Positions 25,990-34,557 of a DNA stretch of 64,000 nt are shown piece by piece. Numbering within the stretch: position 1 is the stretch's first letter; each line of letters opens with the position of its first letter. The notes below the pieces were generated by a model. That model was not told where the DNA came from. It saw only the letters and a list, made by a program, of their open reading frames with translations, and ran no database searches. Origin of the DNA: Pacificoceanicola sp049341065 (lineage in GTDB: Bacteria; Pseudomonadota; Alphaproteobacteria; Rhodobacterales; Rhodobacteraceae); NCBI RefSeq assembly GCF_049341065.1, contig NZ_JBMPIX010000001.1, positions 470,242 through 534,241 on the forward strand. The letters are read 5' to 3'. The position numbers were made by a program, and so were the translations under genes.

Positions 25990-28218
25990 CTAGGGGGCGC
26001 TGCGCAGCGCCTCTAGGAGGTTGGGCCACAGTTGGCTGGGCCGGTTGCGCGCTTCTCCCTTGGCCCAATGGCTTGCAAGCGTCTTGTACCGAACCGGGTT
26101 GTGCATGGCGATGACCCGGGCGATCCGATCCCCTTCGATGATGCTCAAAGGGTGGTCATCCCGGGGGATTTCGGTTTGGACCAGATAGTGCGCGACCGCG
26201 CGGGTCAATACGCCCGGTCCGGTCTTGGCCCAAGCGATATCCGCGGTGCGTTCCAGCAAGGCCCGGCGCACCAGTTTGGCCGCAAAGATAAGCGCCGGGT
26301 GCCCGGGCGGGGCGGCGATGAAATTGTTGCCCAGCGTCCCGCCCAGCGGTTCGCGGTACAGCACAAGGCCGCCGGAGCCCGCCAAAAGCGCATCGAGATT
26401 GCCATAAAGCCGGTCGTCGGCGTCGGCCCAGATGCCGCCGAACTGGACAAGCAGGCACAATCGCAACAGATCGGCCTCTTCGGCGGGATTGCGGGCCATT
26501 TCAAAGGCCCGCAGCCATCTGGGGCCAAACTTGTCGCGCAGGAATGCCACCGCGCCCTTGCGGGAAAAAAGCTCATGCGAGTATCCCGGTGCGCTGGACC
26601 AGCTTTCGCTCATCTCGATCACCGCCTCTGGGGGCGAGGCGGCATCCCAATACTGGAAAATTCGCTTGGGGATTTCGGGGGACTTGGGCCATTCCGGCGC
26701 GGCGGCGCGCCATTCGTCGATCAGACGGATCGCGGGCAGGACGGAATTTGGCCGGGTGTGTCGCCAATCAGCAATGCGATCATAACCGCCCCGAGAGGCA
26801 TAGTCGCTCCGCTCCAGCGCCAGTTCCAGTGTCATCATCCCGGCCAGTCCCGACCGGTGCAGCAGCCCGCCGACCTCGCCCAGCGGGTCGCCGATGCGGT
26901 CGTGGATCTGGTCGATCTGCGAAAAGTCGGCAAGGCTGAAGATCAGCTTGGCCATTGTCACGCGATGCTGCTGGGTCAACTGTTTGCCATTCCGCAACGC
27001 CGCGTAGCACTCGATCGCGCCGTCCAGATCGTTCTGCATCCCCGCGAGCATCAGGCGGTGAGCGGTCAGATTAGCCTCGGGCAGTTTCCCTTGGGCGTTC
27101 TCGATTGTCTGGCGCGCATCCTCGATCCGGCCCAGTTTCAAGGCCCAGATACAGTGAAACGACACCAGCCCCGGCGCCTGAGGCCAACGCCTTGTGCACA
27201 AACGCAGGTATCGCAGCGCAAGGTCATAGCGGCCAAGCCCGATCAACGCGGTTGCCAGCATTTGGGTTTCGTGCGGCGCCTTACCTTGCGGTTGCCTGCG
27301 GCGGAGCAATGTTGCGGCCGTGTCGAACTCCATCAGGGCCAGCGCACGCTGGCTGGCCAGTTCGATCTGCAATCGGTCGCTGACCTTGCCTTTCAGCCCC
27401 TCCACGACATCGAGCAACTGCGCTCTGTCCGTAATCGCAATCTGGGTCCTAAACAGGTATCGCTGCAAGTCTGGCGAGGTCGGGTGCTGTTTGACAGCCT
27501 CGGCCAGAAGGCTCTCTTCCTTGTCGAGAAGACCAAGCTGGCGATAGGTCCGCGCCAGCAGGAGAACGACGTCCAGCGCGCCGTCCTGAATCTGATGCAG
27601 CAGTTCCAGACCGGGCAACGCCGCCTCGGCCGGGCAGGTACTCAGCAGCTTGGCAAACCGTTCAGCAAGCTCGCGGTTGTCCGGCTCGGCCTCCAGCGCG
27701 GATTTGTAGAACGGGACAGCCTGCGCGGCCCCACCCGGCATATTCTCCAGTTCGGAAATCACCGGATCAGGGTCAAAATCTTTGGGCGCGATTGGTATAT
27801 AGGCTGTCAGAGCCCGGGCAAGCCTGGCCGGTTGCCGGGCGGCTAGACGGACCTCAACATCCAGTGCATGAAAGCGCGGCAGCGTGGCGGGCGGATTGGC
27901 AGCATGGGCCAGATCAAGCGCATCGGCTGCCGCGCCGCTGTCGCCCTGCGCGTGTTTGAGTTCGGCAAGCTTGAAGGGCGGCCAGAAGTTGGCGGGGTAG
28001 GCGGCGCAGGCCAGCTTCAAGATTTGTTCGGCCTGCGCGATGTCACCCTTGCGGCGCAGCACTTCGGCCTGCAACAGCCACAGCTTGGCTGGCATGACCC
28101 GCGACAGGGCCGCGTTCAGATGGGCCTCGGCCTCGGCCAGGTCCTGCCGGTCCAGAGCATCGTCGCAGGCCTGACTGTGCGCCAGCCAGGATGGGGTCTG
28201 AGCCTCGGGGGTCGTCAT
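25990..28218 (-). CDS. TPR protein with DXD-type glycosyltransferase domain
   Basis: The product has about 742 residues. Its N-terminal two thirds are helical repeats of TPR type (AEAHLNAALSRVMPAKLWLLQAEVLRRKGDIAQAEQIL and later units). The C-terminal third has IPKRIFQYWDAASPP and LLRLCLLVQFGGIWADADDRLYGNLD, the DXD-containing signature of Och1/GT32-type sugar transferases. I prefer ATG 28218; an in-frame GTG at 28227 is possible and neither has a clear ribosome binding site. It follows the TPR-sulfotransferase gene by 24 bases, so both may decorate the same surface product. No membrane anchor was seen. Confidence 0.85.
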   Translation of the reverse strand: MTTPEAQTPSWLAHSQACDDALDRQDLAEAEAHLNAALSRVMPAKLWLLQAEVLRRKGDIAQAEQILKLACAAYPANFWPPFKLAELKHAQGDSGAAADALDLAHAANPPATLPRFHALDVEVRLAARQPARLARALTAYIPIAPKDFDPDPVISELENMPGGAAQAVPFYKSALEAEPDNRELAERFAKLLSTCPAEAALPGLELLHQIQDGALDVVLLLARTYRQLGLLDKEESLLAEAVKQHPTSPDLQRYLFRTQIAITDRAQLLDVVEGLKGKVSDRLQIELASQRALALMEFDTAATLLRRRQPQGKAPHETQMLATALIGLGRYDLALRYLRLCTRRWPQAPGLVSFHCIWALKLGRIEDARQTIENAQGKLPEANLTAHRLMLAGMQNDLDGAIECYAALRNGKQLTQQHRVTMAKLIFSLADFSQIDQIHDRIGDPLGEVGGLLHRSGLAGMMTLELALERSDYASRGGYDRIADWRHTRPNSVLPAIRLIDEWRAAAPEWPKSPEIPKRIFQYWDAASPPEAVIEMSESWSSAPGYSHELFSRKGAVAFLRDKFGPRWLRAFEMARNPAEEADLLRLCLLVQFGGIWADADDRLYGNLDALLAGSGGLVLYREPLGGTLGNNFIAAPPGHPALIFAAKLVRRALLERTADIAWAKTGPGVLTRAVAHYLVQTEIPRDDHPLSIIEGDRIARVIAMHNPVRYKTLASHWAKGEARNRPSQLWPNLLEALRSAP

Positions 28219-28242
28219 GTCAGGCACATGGTCACGCGTGCG

Positions 28243-30081
28243 TCAGGCCGCGCCCAAGCCGCAGGCGTCGCGCTCCTCGGCGGTCAGGAAGTCCTGCACC
28301 TCGGCCGCCAGATCGTGCAGCAACGGGCCGTAGCGCTGCCACCGGGCGACGGCAGTGGAATAGATCGGTTCGCGGACCTGGGCGAAGGATGCGGTGTTAA
28401 CCTGATGGGTCGATTTTGTGTGGTCGAGAATGTCATCGGTCCAGTCGAGCCCGACAAACTCCAGAATTTCGCGCATGCGGTCCTCAGGCTGCGCGACGAT
28501 CCCTTCGTAGGGCACTTCGCGCACGCGGTCAGGCAACGACGCCGACCAGTGCTTTGCCATCCGGTCAAAGCCTTTGTACACCTCGCCCAAGTTCTTGAAA
28601 TCCGTGCTGAAGGTCTGGTTGGGGCCAAAGTTCTGCATGTAGTTCGACAGCAGGCAATCCATCGGATGGCGGCGCATGATCAGGAACTTGGCGCGGGGCA
28701 GGGCAATCGACAGAAGCCCGACATAAAGGTAGTTCGCGGGCATCTTGTCCGAGACATAGCCCGCCCTCAGACCTTCGGCATGCAGCCCGGCGACGTAATC
28801 CTCGCCCAAACGGGCGAAATCGTCTGCGGTCAGATCTTCGGGCGGCAATTCCCCTTCAAGCGCGGCGCGCAGGTGCTGGTTCCGGCGAATTGCGGACATC
28901 GACGCGCTCAACTCGCCTCCGGCCTGCACATCCGGATGCCGCGAAAACATCTGGTCCATCAAGGTCGTGCCTGACCGCGGCATACCGCAGATAAAGATCG
29001 GCGCCATGTCCGACACGCCTTGTCCGCTGATACGTGAGATCAGTTCGGGAGTGAAGACCTCGCACATGCGTTCGACGCGCGCTTTGAACGTGTCGGGGGT
29101 GTAGGGATGCAATTCGTGACTGATCGCGTTGGCCTTGCGAAAATGCTCCATGGCCTTGGGATAATCGCCCATGTCGTCGGCGGCTTTGCCAAGGGCGAAA
29201 TGCAGGGTGCTTTGCGGGTCTTTCGGCAGATCGGCCAGCCGGGCTTCGTAGCCTTGCAGCGCTTTCAACTCGGGGCTGTCGGCTTTGGTCTTGCGCATAT
29301 GCACCAGTCGCGACAGGGCCACGATCCCGACGGGAGGTCTATTGGAGATCGCCAAAAGCACCTCGGCGGCCTCATCCATGCGGCCAGCGGCGGCCAGCGT
29401 ATTGCCGAGGTGCAGCTTGGGTTCGGCCTCGTTCGGGGCAAGCTCGATCGCGCGGCGGGCGTGATGTTCGGCGGTCTCGTGACGCTCGCGCCGGAAGAGC
29501 GCTGCCGACAGTTGTGAATGCGCGACGGCCGATTGTGGATCAATCACCAGAGCCTTGTAAAGCACGTCGATGGCCCGGTCGAATTGATGCGTGCGCATGA
29601 AGGCCTGCGCCAGATTGAGGTGAACGTCAAAGACCCGGCTGTCGAGTTCCAGCGCTTTTTCCAAATGGCTGATGGCTTTGCCGTATTGCTTTTCCAGCAC
29701 CTGCGCGGCGCCCAGATTGGCATGCGCCAAGGCAAGGTTGGGGGCAATTTCAACGGCGCGCTGGAATTTTTCCAAAGCGCCCTGAATGTCGCCATCCTGC
29801 GCAAGCAGGGTGCCGAAATCCACCAGCGCCACCGCATCGCCGGAATCGTAGGCCAGCACGGATTCCAACAAGGCCTGACCTTCCTCGCGCTGGCCCATAT
29901 AGGCAAGGTTCAGCCCTTTGAGGTGGGTCAGGCGGGGATTGTCCACATGCTGCTGAAGAAGCCGGTCCAGCATGTCCCCCGCTTCCTTGTAGCGTCCAGC
30001 GGACTGGTGCTGGGAAATGCGTTGTAGGTCGGCGTTCACGGCCTCCAGGTCGGCGGCGTTTTTGGCGGCGGCGGATTTCAT
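28243..30081 (-). CDS. TPR-repeat sulfotransferase
   Basis: The protein has about 612 residues from ATG 30081 (the frame is open to 30138). Residues 1 to about 330 are TPR-like repeats (ALVDFGTLLAQDGDIQGALEKFQRAVEIAPNLALAHANLGAAQV and others). The C-terminal part has the PAPS-binding P-loop IFICGMPRSGTTLMDQMFSRHP and ILEFVGLDW, as in bacterial sulfotransferase family 3 and tyrosylprotein-type enzymes. It should transfer sulfate to a carbohydrate, lipid or protein. It forms a unit with the TPR-glycosyltransferase downstream. Confidence 0.9.
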   Translation of the reverse strand: MKSAAAKNAADLEAVNADLQRISQHQSAGRYKEAGDMLDRLLQQHVDNPRLTHLKGLNLAYMGQREEGQALLESVLAYDSGDAVALVDFGTLLAQDGDIQGALEKFQRAVEIAPNLALAHANLGAAQVLEKQYGKAISHLEKALELDSRVFDVHLNLAQAFMRTHQFDRAIDVLYKALVIDPQSAVAHSQLSAALFRRERHETAEHHARRAIELAPNEAEPKLHLGNTLAAAGRMDEAAEVLLAISNRPPVGIVALSRLVHMRKTKADSPELKALQGYEARLADLPKDPQSTLHFALGKAADDMGDYPKAMEHFRKANAISHELHPYTPDTFKARVERMCEVFTPELISRISGQGVSDMAPIFICGMPRSGTTLMDQMFSRHPDVQAGGELSASMSAIRRNQHLRAALEGELPPEDLTADDFARLGEDYVAGLHAEGLRAGYVSDKMPANYLYVGLLSIALPRAKFLIMRRHPMDCLLSNYMQNFGPNQTFSTDFKNLGEVYKGFDRMAKHWSASLPDRVREVPYEGIVAQPEDRMREILEFVGLDWTDDILDHTKSTHQVNTASFAQVREPIYSTAVARWQRYGPLLHDLAAEVQDFLTAEERDACGLGAA

Positions 30082-30295
30082 GTGGTCACTATCCAATTGT
30101 TGCAAAGTATCGGCCTCAACAGACCCGATCAGGCGCACTCGTCACAAAACTATTCCCACAAGATCAGACATCTGTGGGCAAGCTGCAAGTCATTATGCTT
30201 GTGTCCCGTGATCCTGGTTTCAGGCCGAGGGCGGTTTAAATTTCATCTATCGGATTCAATGGCTTATGGTGCCATCTTGCCAGTTGACATGAAAG

Positions 30296-30322
30296 CGGCC
30301 AGAGGCGGGGAGCCTCTGGCCG
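30296..30322 (-). terminator. Terminator hairpin after the Hint gene
   Basis: An 11-base perfect stem (CGGCCAGAGGC and its complement) closes a 5-base loop, 32 bases past the stop of the Hint-domain gene on the minus strand. On that strand it is followed by GCTTTCAT, a weak U-run. It separates the Hint gene from the TPR-sulfotransferase start at 30081, which therefore likely has its own promoter in the remaining gap. Confidence 0.75.
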
Positions 30323-30353
30323 GATTGGATGTTGGCCGTGATAAACGCTGCGA

Positions 30354-31403
30354 TCAGGCGGCGCGCTCGGACGGGCTCAGCGCCTCGGCGCGGGCGGCAA
30401 GCTGGTCTTGCACCTCTTGCGGGACAAGGCGGCTTGCGGTGATCCGCGACAGCGGCATTTCTTCGATCATCGGTGCGCCGGCGCGCTCGGCGCCGTTCAC
30501 AAAGCCGCTGCGATCGGGCATGTCCAGATAGCTTTCCGCCGGGCACCCTTCGGCCATGATCAGCTCGTGGGCGTCGGTTTCGACGTGGTAATAGGTAAAG
30601 CCTTCAAGCGGCATCTTCGCGACCTTGTAGATCGTTTTGCCGTTCACCAGCGCGCTGGCGTTGTACAGCATACCGGCGATTTCGATCGCGTGGTCCGGAG
30701 AGACGAACAAGTCGCGCTCGGGGATGTTCTGGGCGATCGCGCCCGCAGAGATGCAGATCGGGTTGACCTTGGCAGGGTGCGCAATCCGCGTATCAACCGG
30801 CTGAACGCCGACCCATTTCACGGTCGTTTCCGCGCCACCTGCGGTCAGAACCTTGTCGCCCGGGCGCAGATCCTGAACGGCCACGTTGCCGGCGGGGGTC
30901 GCGATGCCGGTGTCTTCGAGATAACAGACGATGGTCGCCGTCAGGCTGTCGATTGTCAGGAAGGCAGCACCGCCCGCGCCGGCGGGAGAGAACTTGATGG
31001 CAGAAAATTCGGTGGACGTCGTGGCGTTGATCACCGTGCCGACCTGTCCGGATGTCACGGTCGTGACAAAGTTTGCACCGGTCCCTGTGGCAACAAATGT
31101 GATCTTCCAGGAACTGGACATTGTCGGCCCGAGGGTCATCGTGGCGGTCTTGCCGAAATTGGTGCTCACGGCGGTGTTCTTTACGTCCAGGGTCCAGGTG
31201 CCTGCGCCAGCGTAGTCGGTGATGGACAGCTGCCCGTCATCGCCGGCTCCACCATTGTAAAACACCGCATTGTTAAATCCTGCACCGGGGTTTGCCGTTG
31301 TGCTCAGCGTGAATGTGACACTGTTGTCCGTGAATTCGATAGCTGCACTGGGACCTGTAGTCGAAGTATTTTCAGCGATATTGTCGAATTGAAAAATTGC
31401 CAT
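30354..31403 (-). CDS. Hint-domain (Hedgehog/intein-like) protein
   Basis: The product has 349 residues from ATG 31403, with AGGAG 6 bases upstream. Residues 1 to about 155 form a Ser/Thr/Gly-rich, beta-rich unknown domain without a signal peptide. From C160 a Hint_2 domain begins (VCYLEDTGIATPAGNVAVQDLRPGDKVLT, then LFVSPDHAIEIAG and YYHVETDAHELIMAEGCPAESYLD). Such domains can cleave the chain at the cysteine. The upstream part may be a carried or secreted module. It faces a DUF6916-like gene across a 225-base AT-rich gap. Confidence 0.88.
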   Translation of the reverse strand: MAIFQFDNIAENTSTTGPSAAIEFTDNSVTFTLSTTANPGAGFNNAVFYNGGAGDDGQLSITDYAGAGTWTLDVKNTAVSTNFGKTATMTLGPTMSSSWKITFVATGTGANFVTTVTSGQVGTVINATTSTEFSAIKFSPAGAGGAAFLTIDSLTATIVCYLEDTGIATPAGNVAVQDLRPGDKVLTAGGAETTVKWVGVQPVDTRIAHPAKVNPICISAGAIAQNIPERDLFVSPDHAIEIAGMLYNASALVNGKTIYKVAKMPLEGFTYYHVETDAHELIMAEGCPAESYLDMPDRSGFVNGAERAGAPMIEEMPLSRITASRLVPQEVQDQLAARAEALSPSERAA

Positions 31404-31628
31404 GTCTGCTCCTTCAACGCGACACCTCGGCCGCAATACTTAGATTGCCTTAACGTTAACTATTTAAATTCAGTCAGGCCAGTTTTTTTCTTCCCGAAAA
31501 CCACCAATTTGGGGTTCCTCGATAGTTAATGTGACTTGCCGACCTCCAATACCTTCCGGATCCGAATCCGATTGACCTTGTATCGTCATACGATCACCTT
31601 CGCGGCGAAACAACTTTTCTTTGTGAGC
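31404..31628. promoter_or_regulatory. Divergent promoter region between Hint and DUF6916 genes
   Basis: This stretch is clearly AT-richer than its surroundings and lies between two divergent genes, so both promoters should be here. It contains the 10-base palindrome TTAACGTTAA at 31450-31459. TTAA-rich repeats resemble CtrA-type half-sites, but the spacing to the next TTAA is not 7, so no regulator is named. Confidence 0.4.
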
Positions 31629-31967
31629 ATGACCATGATTGACACCGCCGACCTGTCACCACAGGACTTTCAGTCCCTCGTTGGAAAGACGTTTCTGGTG
31701 TCGGTGCCTGCGGGGCAGGTGGCGTTGAAACTGGACAACGTCAAAACCCTGTCCGAGGCGACCAAGCGAGACACGCATGTCGAGATTGACGGCAGGGTCC
31801 TGCCGCCGCGGCGAGCATTTGCGCTGGTTCTGGAAGGACCGTTCGAGCCGCTCTTGCCGCAGAAGATCTATCAGGTCGAGGTGCCGGAGCTTGGTCAGGC
31901 CGAGCTGTTCATCGTTCCGTTTCGTCAGGAACAGGGCCTGACGCTTTACGAGATCGGCTTCAGCTGA
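31629..31967 (+). CDS. DUF6916-like small protein
   Basis: The 112-residue product starts MTMIDTADLSPQDFQSLVGK. It has the pattern of a small family I know as DUF6916: an N-terminal LVGKTFLV, a middle FALVLEGPFEPLLPQKIYQVE and a terminal ELFIVPFRQEQGLTLYEIGF. No signal peptide, membrane segment or catalytic motif is seen. The ATG at 31629 is preferred over the upstream start at 31536, which would add a non-conserved leader. A paralogue with a signal peptide lies 0.6 kb away. The function is unknown; the family tends to lie next to tail-collar proteins. Confidence 0.8.
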   Translation: MTMIDTADLSPQDFQSLVGKTFLVSVPAGQVALKLDNVKTLSEATKRDTHVEIDGRVLPPRRAFALVLEGPFEPLLPQKIYQVEVPELGQAELFIVPFRQEQGLTLYEIGFS

Positions 31968-31970
31968 GGA

Positions 31971-32477
31971 TCACATCTCGCGCGGGCGGATGTCCGGGCG
32001 CCACTCCAGTTCGTAATGCATCGGCAAGTCAGCGATCCTGGTAAAGTGGTGCCTTAGGTATAGCGCCAGCGCGGGGCTGTTTTTCATCACGCTCAGCCGC
32101 ACAGGCACCTTGCCACCGTGAGCTTCGTTCAACAGCGAACGAAGGATGTCCGACCCGATGCCGCGCCCGCGCCATTCCGGTGCCAGCGTGAATTCAATGA
32201 TGCGCAGGCAGTTGTCCTGACGGTCGACATACAGCCGCCCGATGTCAGTGCCGTCCATCTGAATAATGCAGAAAGTCGCGTTCAGATTGCTCATCCGATA
32301 GGCCATGTCCTGCGTCTTGAACTGGCGCTCGAGAAAGTCCTGCTTGTCCGCGTCGGTCCATTTGGTCAGCTCGAATTCCCATTCCCGGGTGCTGGCATAA
32401 AGACGAAAAAGAAAGTCCCGGTCACTGTCCTGGATCGATCGGAAGGTCACCTGACCTTTCGGAAAAAGTGGTTGCAT
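31971..32477 (-). CDS. GNAT-family N-acetyltransferase
   Basis: The 168-residue protein has a GNAT fold with the acetyl-CoA binding loop APEWRGRGIGSDILRSLLNEA and the late NSPALALYLRHHFTRI. It lies between the two DUF6916-like genes, 72 bases before the second one and upstream of nothing else on its strand. In relatives that I recall, GNAT genes accompany tail-collar and DUF6916 genes, so it may modify one of these products. The acceptor is unknown. Confidence 0.88.
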   Translation of the reverse strand: MQPLFPKGQVTFRSIQDSDRDFLFRLYASTREWEFELTKWTDADKQDFLERQFKTQDMAYRMSNLNATFCIIQMDGTDIGRLYVDRQDNCLRIIEFTLAPEWRGRGIGSDILRSLLNEAHGGKVPVRLSVMKNSPALALYLRHHFTRIADLPMHYELEWRPDIRPREM

Positions 32478-32549
32478 CGTCGACGTCCTGAAATGGGTTC
32501 GCCGCCCCCGGAAACCGAAGGCGGCGATATGCGGGTCAAGGCAGTGGGC

Positions 32550-33005
32550 TCAGTTCAGCACAAGTTCGATATAGGTGCCGCCATCGCGCCGGGGAATGGC
32601 GCTCAGAAACAGGTCCGCAGATCCAATGCGCGAATGGGATACTCGGTAAACGCCCGACGTGTCGGCGATCAAAGGGCCCATGTCCGGGCTTTCGAACAAG
32701 GCGGTCACGCCTTCACGGCGAGGCAACCCTGCGGGCCGCGCCGGACCGGAGTCCAACGTTTCGAGCGCCACCAGTTTCAACACGATCGTGCCGTGGTCCT
32801 TTGTTCGGACGCGGAAGCGATCCCCTACAAAAGCGGCCAGTTCATCTGCCGTGGCTGTGGTCCAGCGCGCGGGCAAGACAGCGGATGTTTCAACAGTCGG
32901 GGCCCCGCCATGCGCCATTGCTGTCTTGGGCAGGGCGGCGAACCCCAAAAAGGCAACCTTACTCGCCAGCGCACCGCGCCGCGTCAAATTTCTCAACAGT
33001 TCCAT
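32550..33005 (-). CDS. DUF6916-like protein with signal peptide
   Basis: The 151-residue product begins MELLRNLTRRGALASKVAFLG with a TRRGALAS segment and a hydrophobic stretch ending at TAMAHGG. This is a likely twin-arginine or Sec-type signal with cleavage after AMA. The mature part repeats the pattern of the upstream paralogue: FVGDRFRV, TALFESPDMGPLIADTSGVYRVSH and a final ADLFLSAIPRRDGGTYIELVLN. It lies 21 bases after the tail-collar gene on the same strand, so they form one unit, and is probably exported. The function is unknown. Confidence 0.78.
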   Translation of the reverse strand: MELLRNLTRRGALASKVAFLGFAALPKTAMAHGGAPTVETSAVLPARWTTATADELAAFVGDRFRVRTKDHGTIVLKLVALETLDSGPARPAGLPRREGVTALFESPDMGPLIADTSGVYRVSHSRIGSADLFLSAIPRRDGGTYIELVLN

Positions 33006-33026
33006 CTGCGCTCCTTGAACTTCAGA

Positions 33027-33557
33027 TCAGTTGCGCGATGGGAAGATGCCAAAAAGGGCAATCTGATAATTCATAACAAGATAGGGCTGCATGTTATTAT
33101 GAGCCAGATTGCCGCCGACATTGCTCGATGACACTGCGGCCGCATTCATTGTTATGTCATCCGTCGGTGCTTGCGACCGGAATGCATTGGTGTTCTTTGC
33201 GATCATGTTGTTGGTGGGGTCGTCGGTGTTGCCGGCGCGGCCCTCGGCCAGAAGACGCGGGCTATGGTTGTGCGACGGGATCTCGTTCGTGGTCAGCGTG
33301 ACGTTTTCCTGACCGGACTTTTGACCGATTTGACGAGGTGTCAGACCCGGGCCGGATCCTTGATGGATCGGCACACGGCCGCGCAAATCCGGCAGGCCAA
33401 AAGTTGTTCGGCCGTCGCCGCCATAAAACGTTCCGATCAGCGAAAACAACGCCGTGTTCTGGCTGATCGGCAGCAACTGCCCGTCGCACAGGGCAAAGTT
33501 GCGCTGCGCGAAATTGTACCCAACCAAGTAGACTTGCCCAATATACGGATCTGACAT
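33027..33557 (-). CDS. Tail-collar domain protein, MdpB-like
   Basis: The 176-residue protein begins with YIGQVYLVGYNFAQRNFALCDGQLLPISQNTALFSLIG and continues with YGGDGRTTFGLPDLRGRVPI. This is the phage tail-collar pattern of microcystin-dependent-protein (MdpB-like) families, and NNMQPYLVMNYQIALFGIFP closes it. No phage genes surround it, so this is a stand-alone cellular member. GAGGATGCC precedes the ATG. It heads a unit with the exported DUF6916-like protein. The role is unknown; an adhesin or extracellular fibre is possible. Confidence 0.88.
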   Translation of the reverse strand: MSDPYIGQVYLVGYNFAQRNFALCDGQLLPISQNTALFSLIGTFYGGDGRTTFGLPDLRGRVPIHQGSGPGLTPRQIGQKSGQENVTLTTNEIPSHNHSPRLLAEGRAGNTDDPTNNMIAKNTNAFRSQAPTDDITMNAAAVSSSNVGGNLAHNNMQPYLVMNYQIALFGIFPSRN

Positions 33558-33576
33558 TTTGGCATCCTCAAAAGCA

Positions 33577-33591
33577 TTAATGATTTGTTAA
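33577..33591. promoter_or_regulatory. CtrA-like box before the tail-collar gene
   Basis: The sequence TTAA-TGATTTG-TTAA matches the TTAA-N7-TTAA pattern bound by CtrA in Alphaproteobacteria. It is centred about 27 bases upstream of the tail-collar start, close to where a -10 region might lie, so it could repress or simply be chance in an AT-rich stretch. Confidence 0.35.
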
Positions 33592-33990
33592 GGAATAGGG
33601 GGACGTTAGGTCATCTGTAAAGAAATGATTTGAGGCCTGTTTGGTCGATCTCGCAACCATGAGGGTAGTTGTTCGATCAGATCACAGGCATTTCGGTACA
33701 AATTGTGCTCAGGAGTCCGTGGAGCCCAATTGCCCACTCTGGTGGCCGGGGTGTGGATTGAACGGTGACCTGACCGCGATTATGCGTCCAGAATATTGTT
33801 AAATTTGAAAAAATGGCGTTTATGCAATTGGCTCTGACGGTGGGCTTATTTCGTTCCATGTTCTTGAGGTGCCACAGGCCCGCAAGATTGCAGGTACAAC
33901 CAAAAGTTGATCCTTGGATGTGCGGCGCAGGCCAAATATATGTCATCTATTTCCCGAGACACATTTTGCGGCTTTGGCCCGCGCCAATGC
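33592..33990. other. Non-coding stretch, no gene seen
   Basis: About 400 bases between the tail-collar gene and the Lrp gene show no convincing gene. The AT-rich middle part (around 33770-33870) differs from the flanking base composition, which could reflect a promoter region or old insertion. The only small open frame of some length has no recognisable pattern and no ribosome binding site. Confidence 0.5.
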
Positions 33991-34449
33991 TCAAAGCCCA
34001 TCATCTCGGGTCTTGATTGTGCGCAGCACCAGATTTGTCTGAGCCGAGGCGACAGCGGGCATGCGAAACAGGAACTCTTCGAGAAACCGGTTGTAGGCAT
34101 TCAGATCGCGGCACTGCACGAACAGGTGATAGTCCGATTGCCCGGTGGTGGCATAACATTCGCGCACTTCTTCCTTGGTCTGAACCGCGCGGATGAACTC
34201 GCTTAGCCGGTCAGGGTCGTGGCGGGTCAGGTGAACGTGCACAATGGCCTGAAAGCTCAGGTCCATCTTTTCGTCGTCCAGCACCACGCTGTAGTTGCGG
34301 ATCACGCCCTGATCCTCCAGCGCCCGAACCCGGCGCCAGCATGACGAGGTCGACAGCCCCACGGCTTCGGCCAGATCGGCGTTGGAAATGCGGCTGTCCC
34401 GGCGCAACAAGCGCAGGATCTTTCGGTCAGTTTGGTCAAGATCTTCCAT
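33991..34449 (-). CDS. Lrp/AsnC-family regulator
   Basis: The 152-residue protein starts at ATG 34449 (MEDLDQTDRKILRLLRRDSRISNADLAEAVGLSTSSCWRRVRALEDQG), a classical AsnC/Lrp helix-turn-helix. The ligand-binding RAM domain follows, with the conserved YATTGQSDYHLFVQCRDLNAYNRFL. A longer frame to 34488 has no support. It lies alone, 108 bases after the ABC permease on the same strand. Such regulators sense amino acids; the target is not visible here. Confidence 0.93.
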   Translation of the reverse strand: MEDLDQTDRKILRLLRRDSRISNADLAEAVGLSTSSCWRRVRALEDQGVIRNYSVVLDDEKMDLSFQAIVHVHLTRHDPDRLSEFIRAVQTKEEVRECYATTGQSDYHLFVQCRDLNAYNRFLEEFLFRMPAVASAQTNLVLRTIKTRDDGL

Positions 34450-34557
34450 GAGGAAGGTTACCGCATGCAGTGTAAGAAATGAAACCAATTTCCGTGGATC
34501 TTGCGAAATCGGTATGGTTTTTCCGGAACCCAGCCTGGTTTGCGGAATTGAGCCAGC

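Noticed and set aside
25990..26016. Bidirectional terminator between the racemase and the TPR-glycosyltransferase genes
   Set aside because: A GGCGCTGCGCAGCGCC palindrome exists, but it lies in the coding end of the minus-strand gene, has almost no loop and no U-run.
33027..33557. Prophage remnant at the tail-collar gene
   Set aside because: No capsid, portal, terminase, integrase or lysis gene is near; stand-alone members of this family are common outside phages.
33677..33946. Possible 89-codon gene on the minus strand
   Set aside because: No ribosome binding site, no recognisable domain, atypical composition; treated as non-coding.
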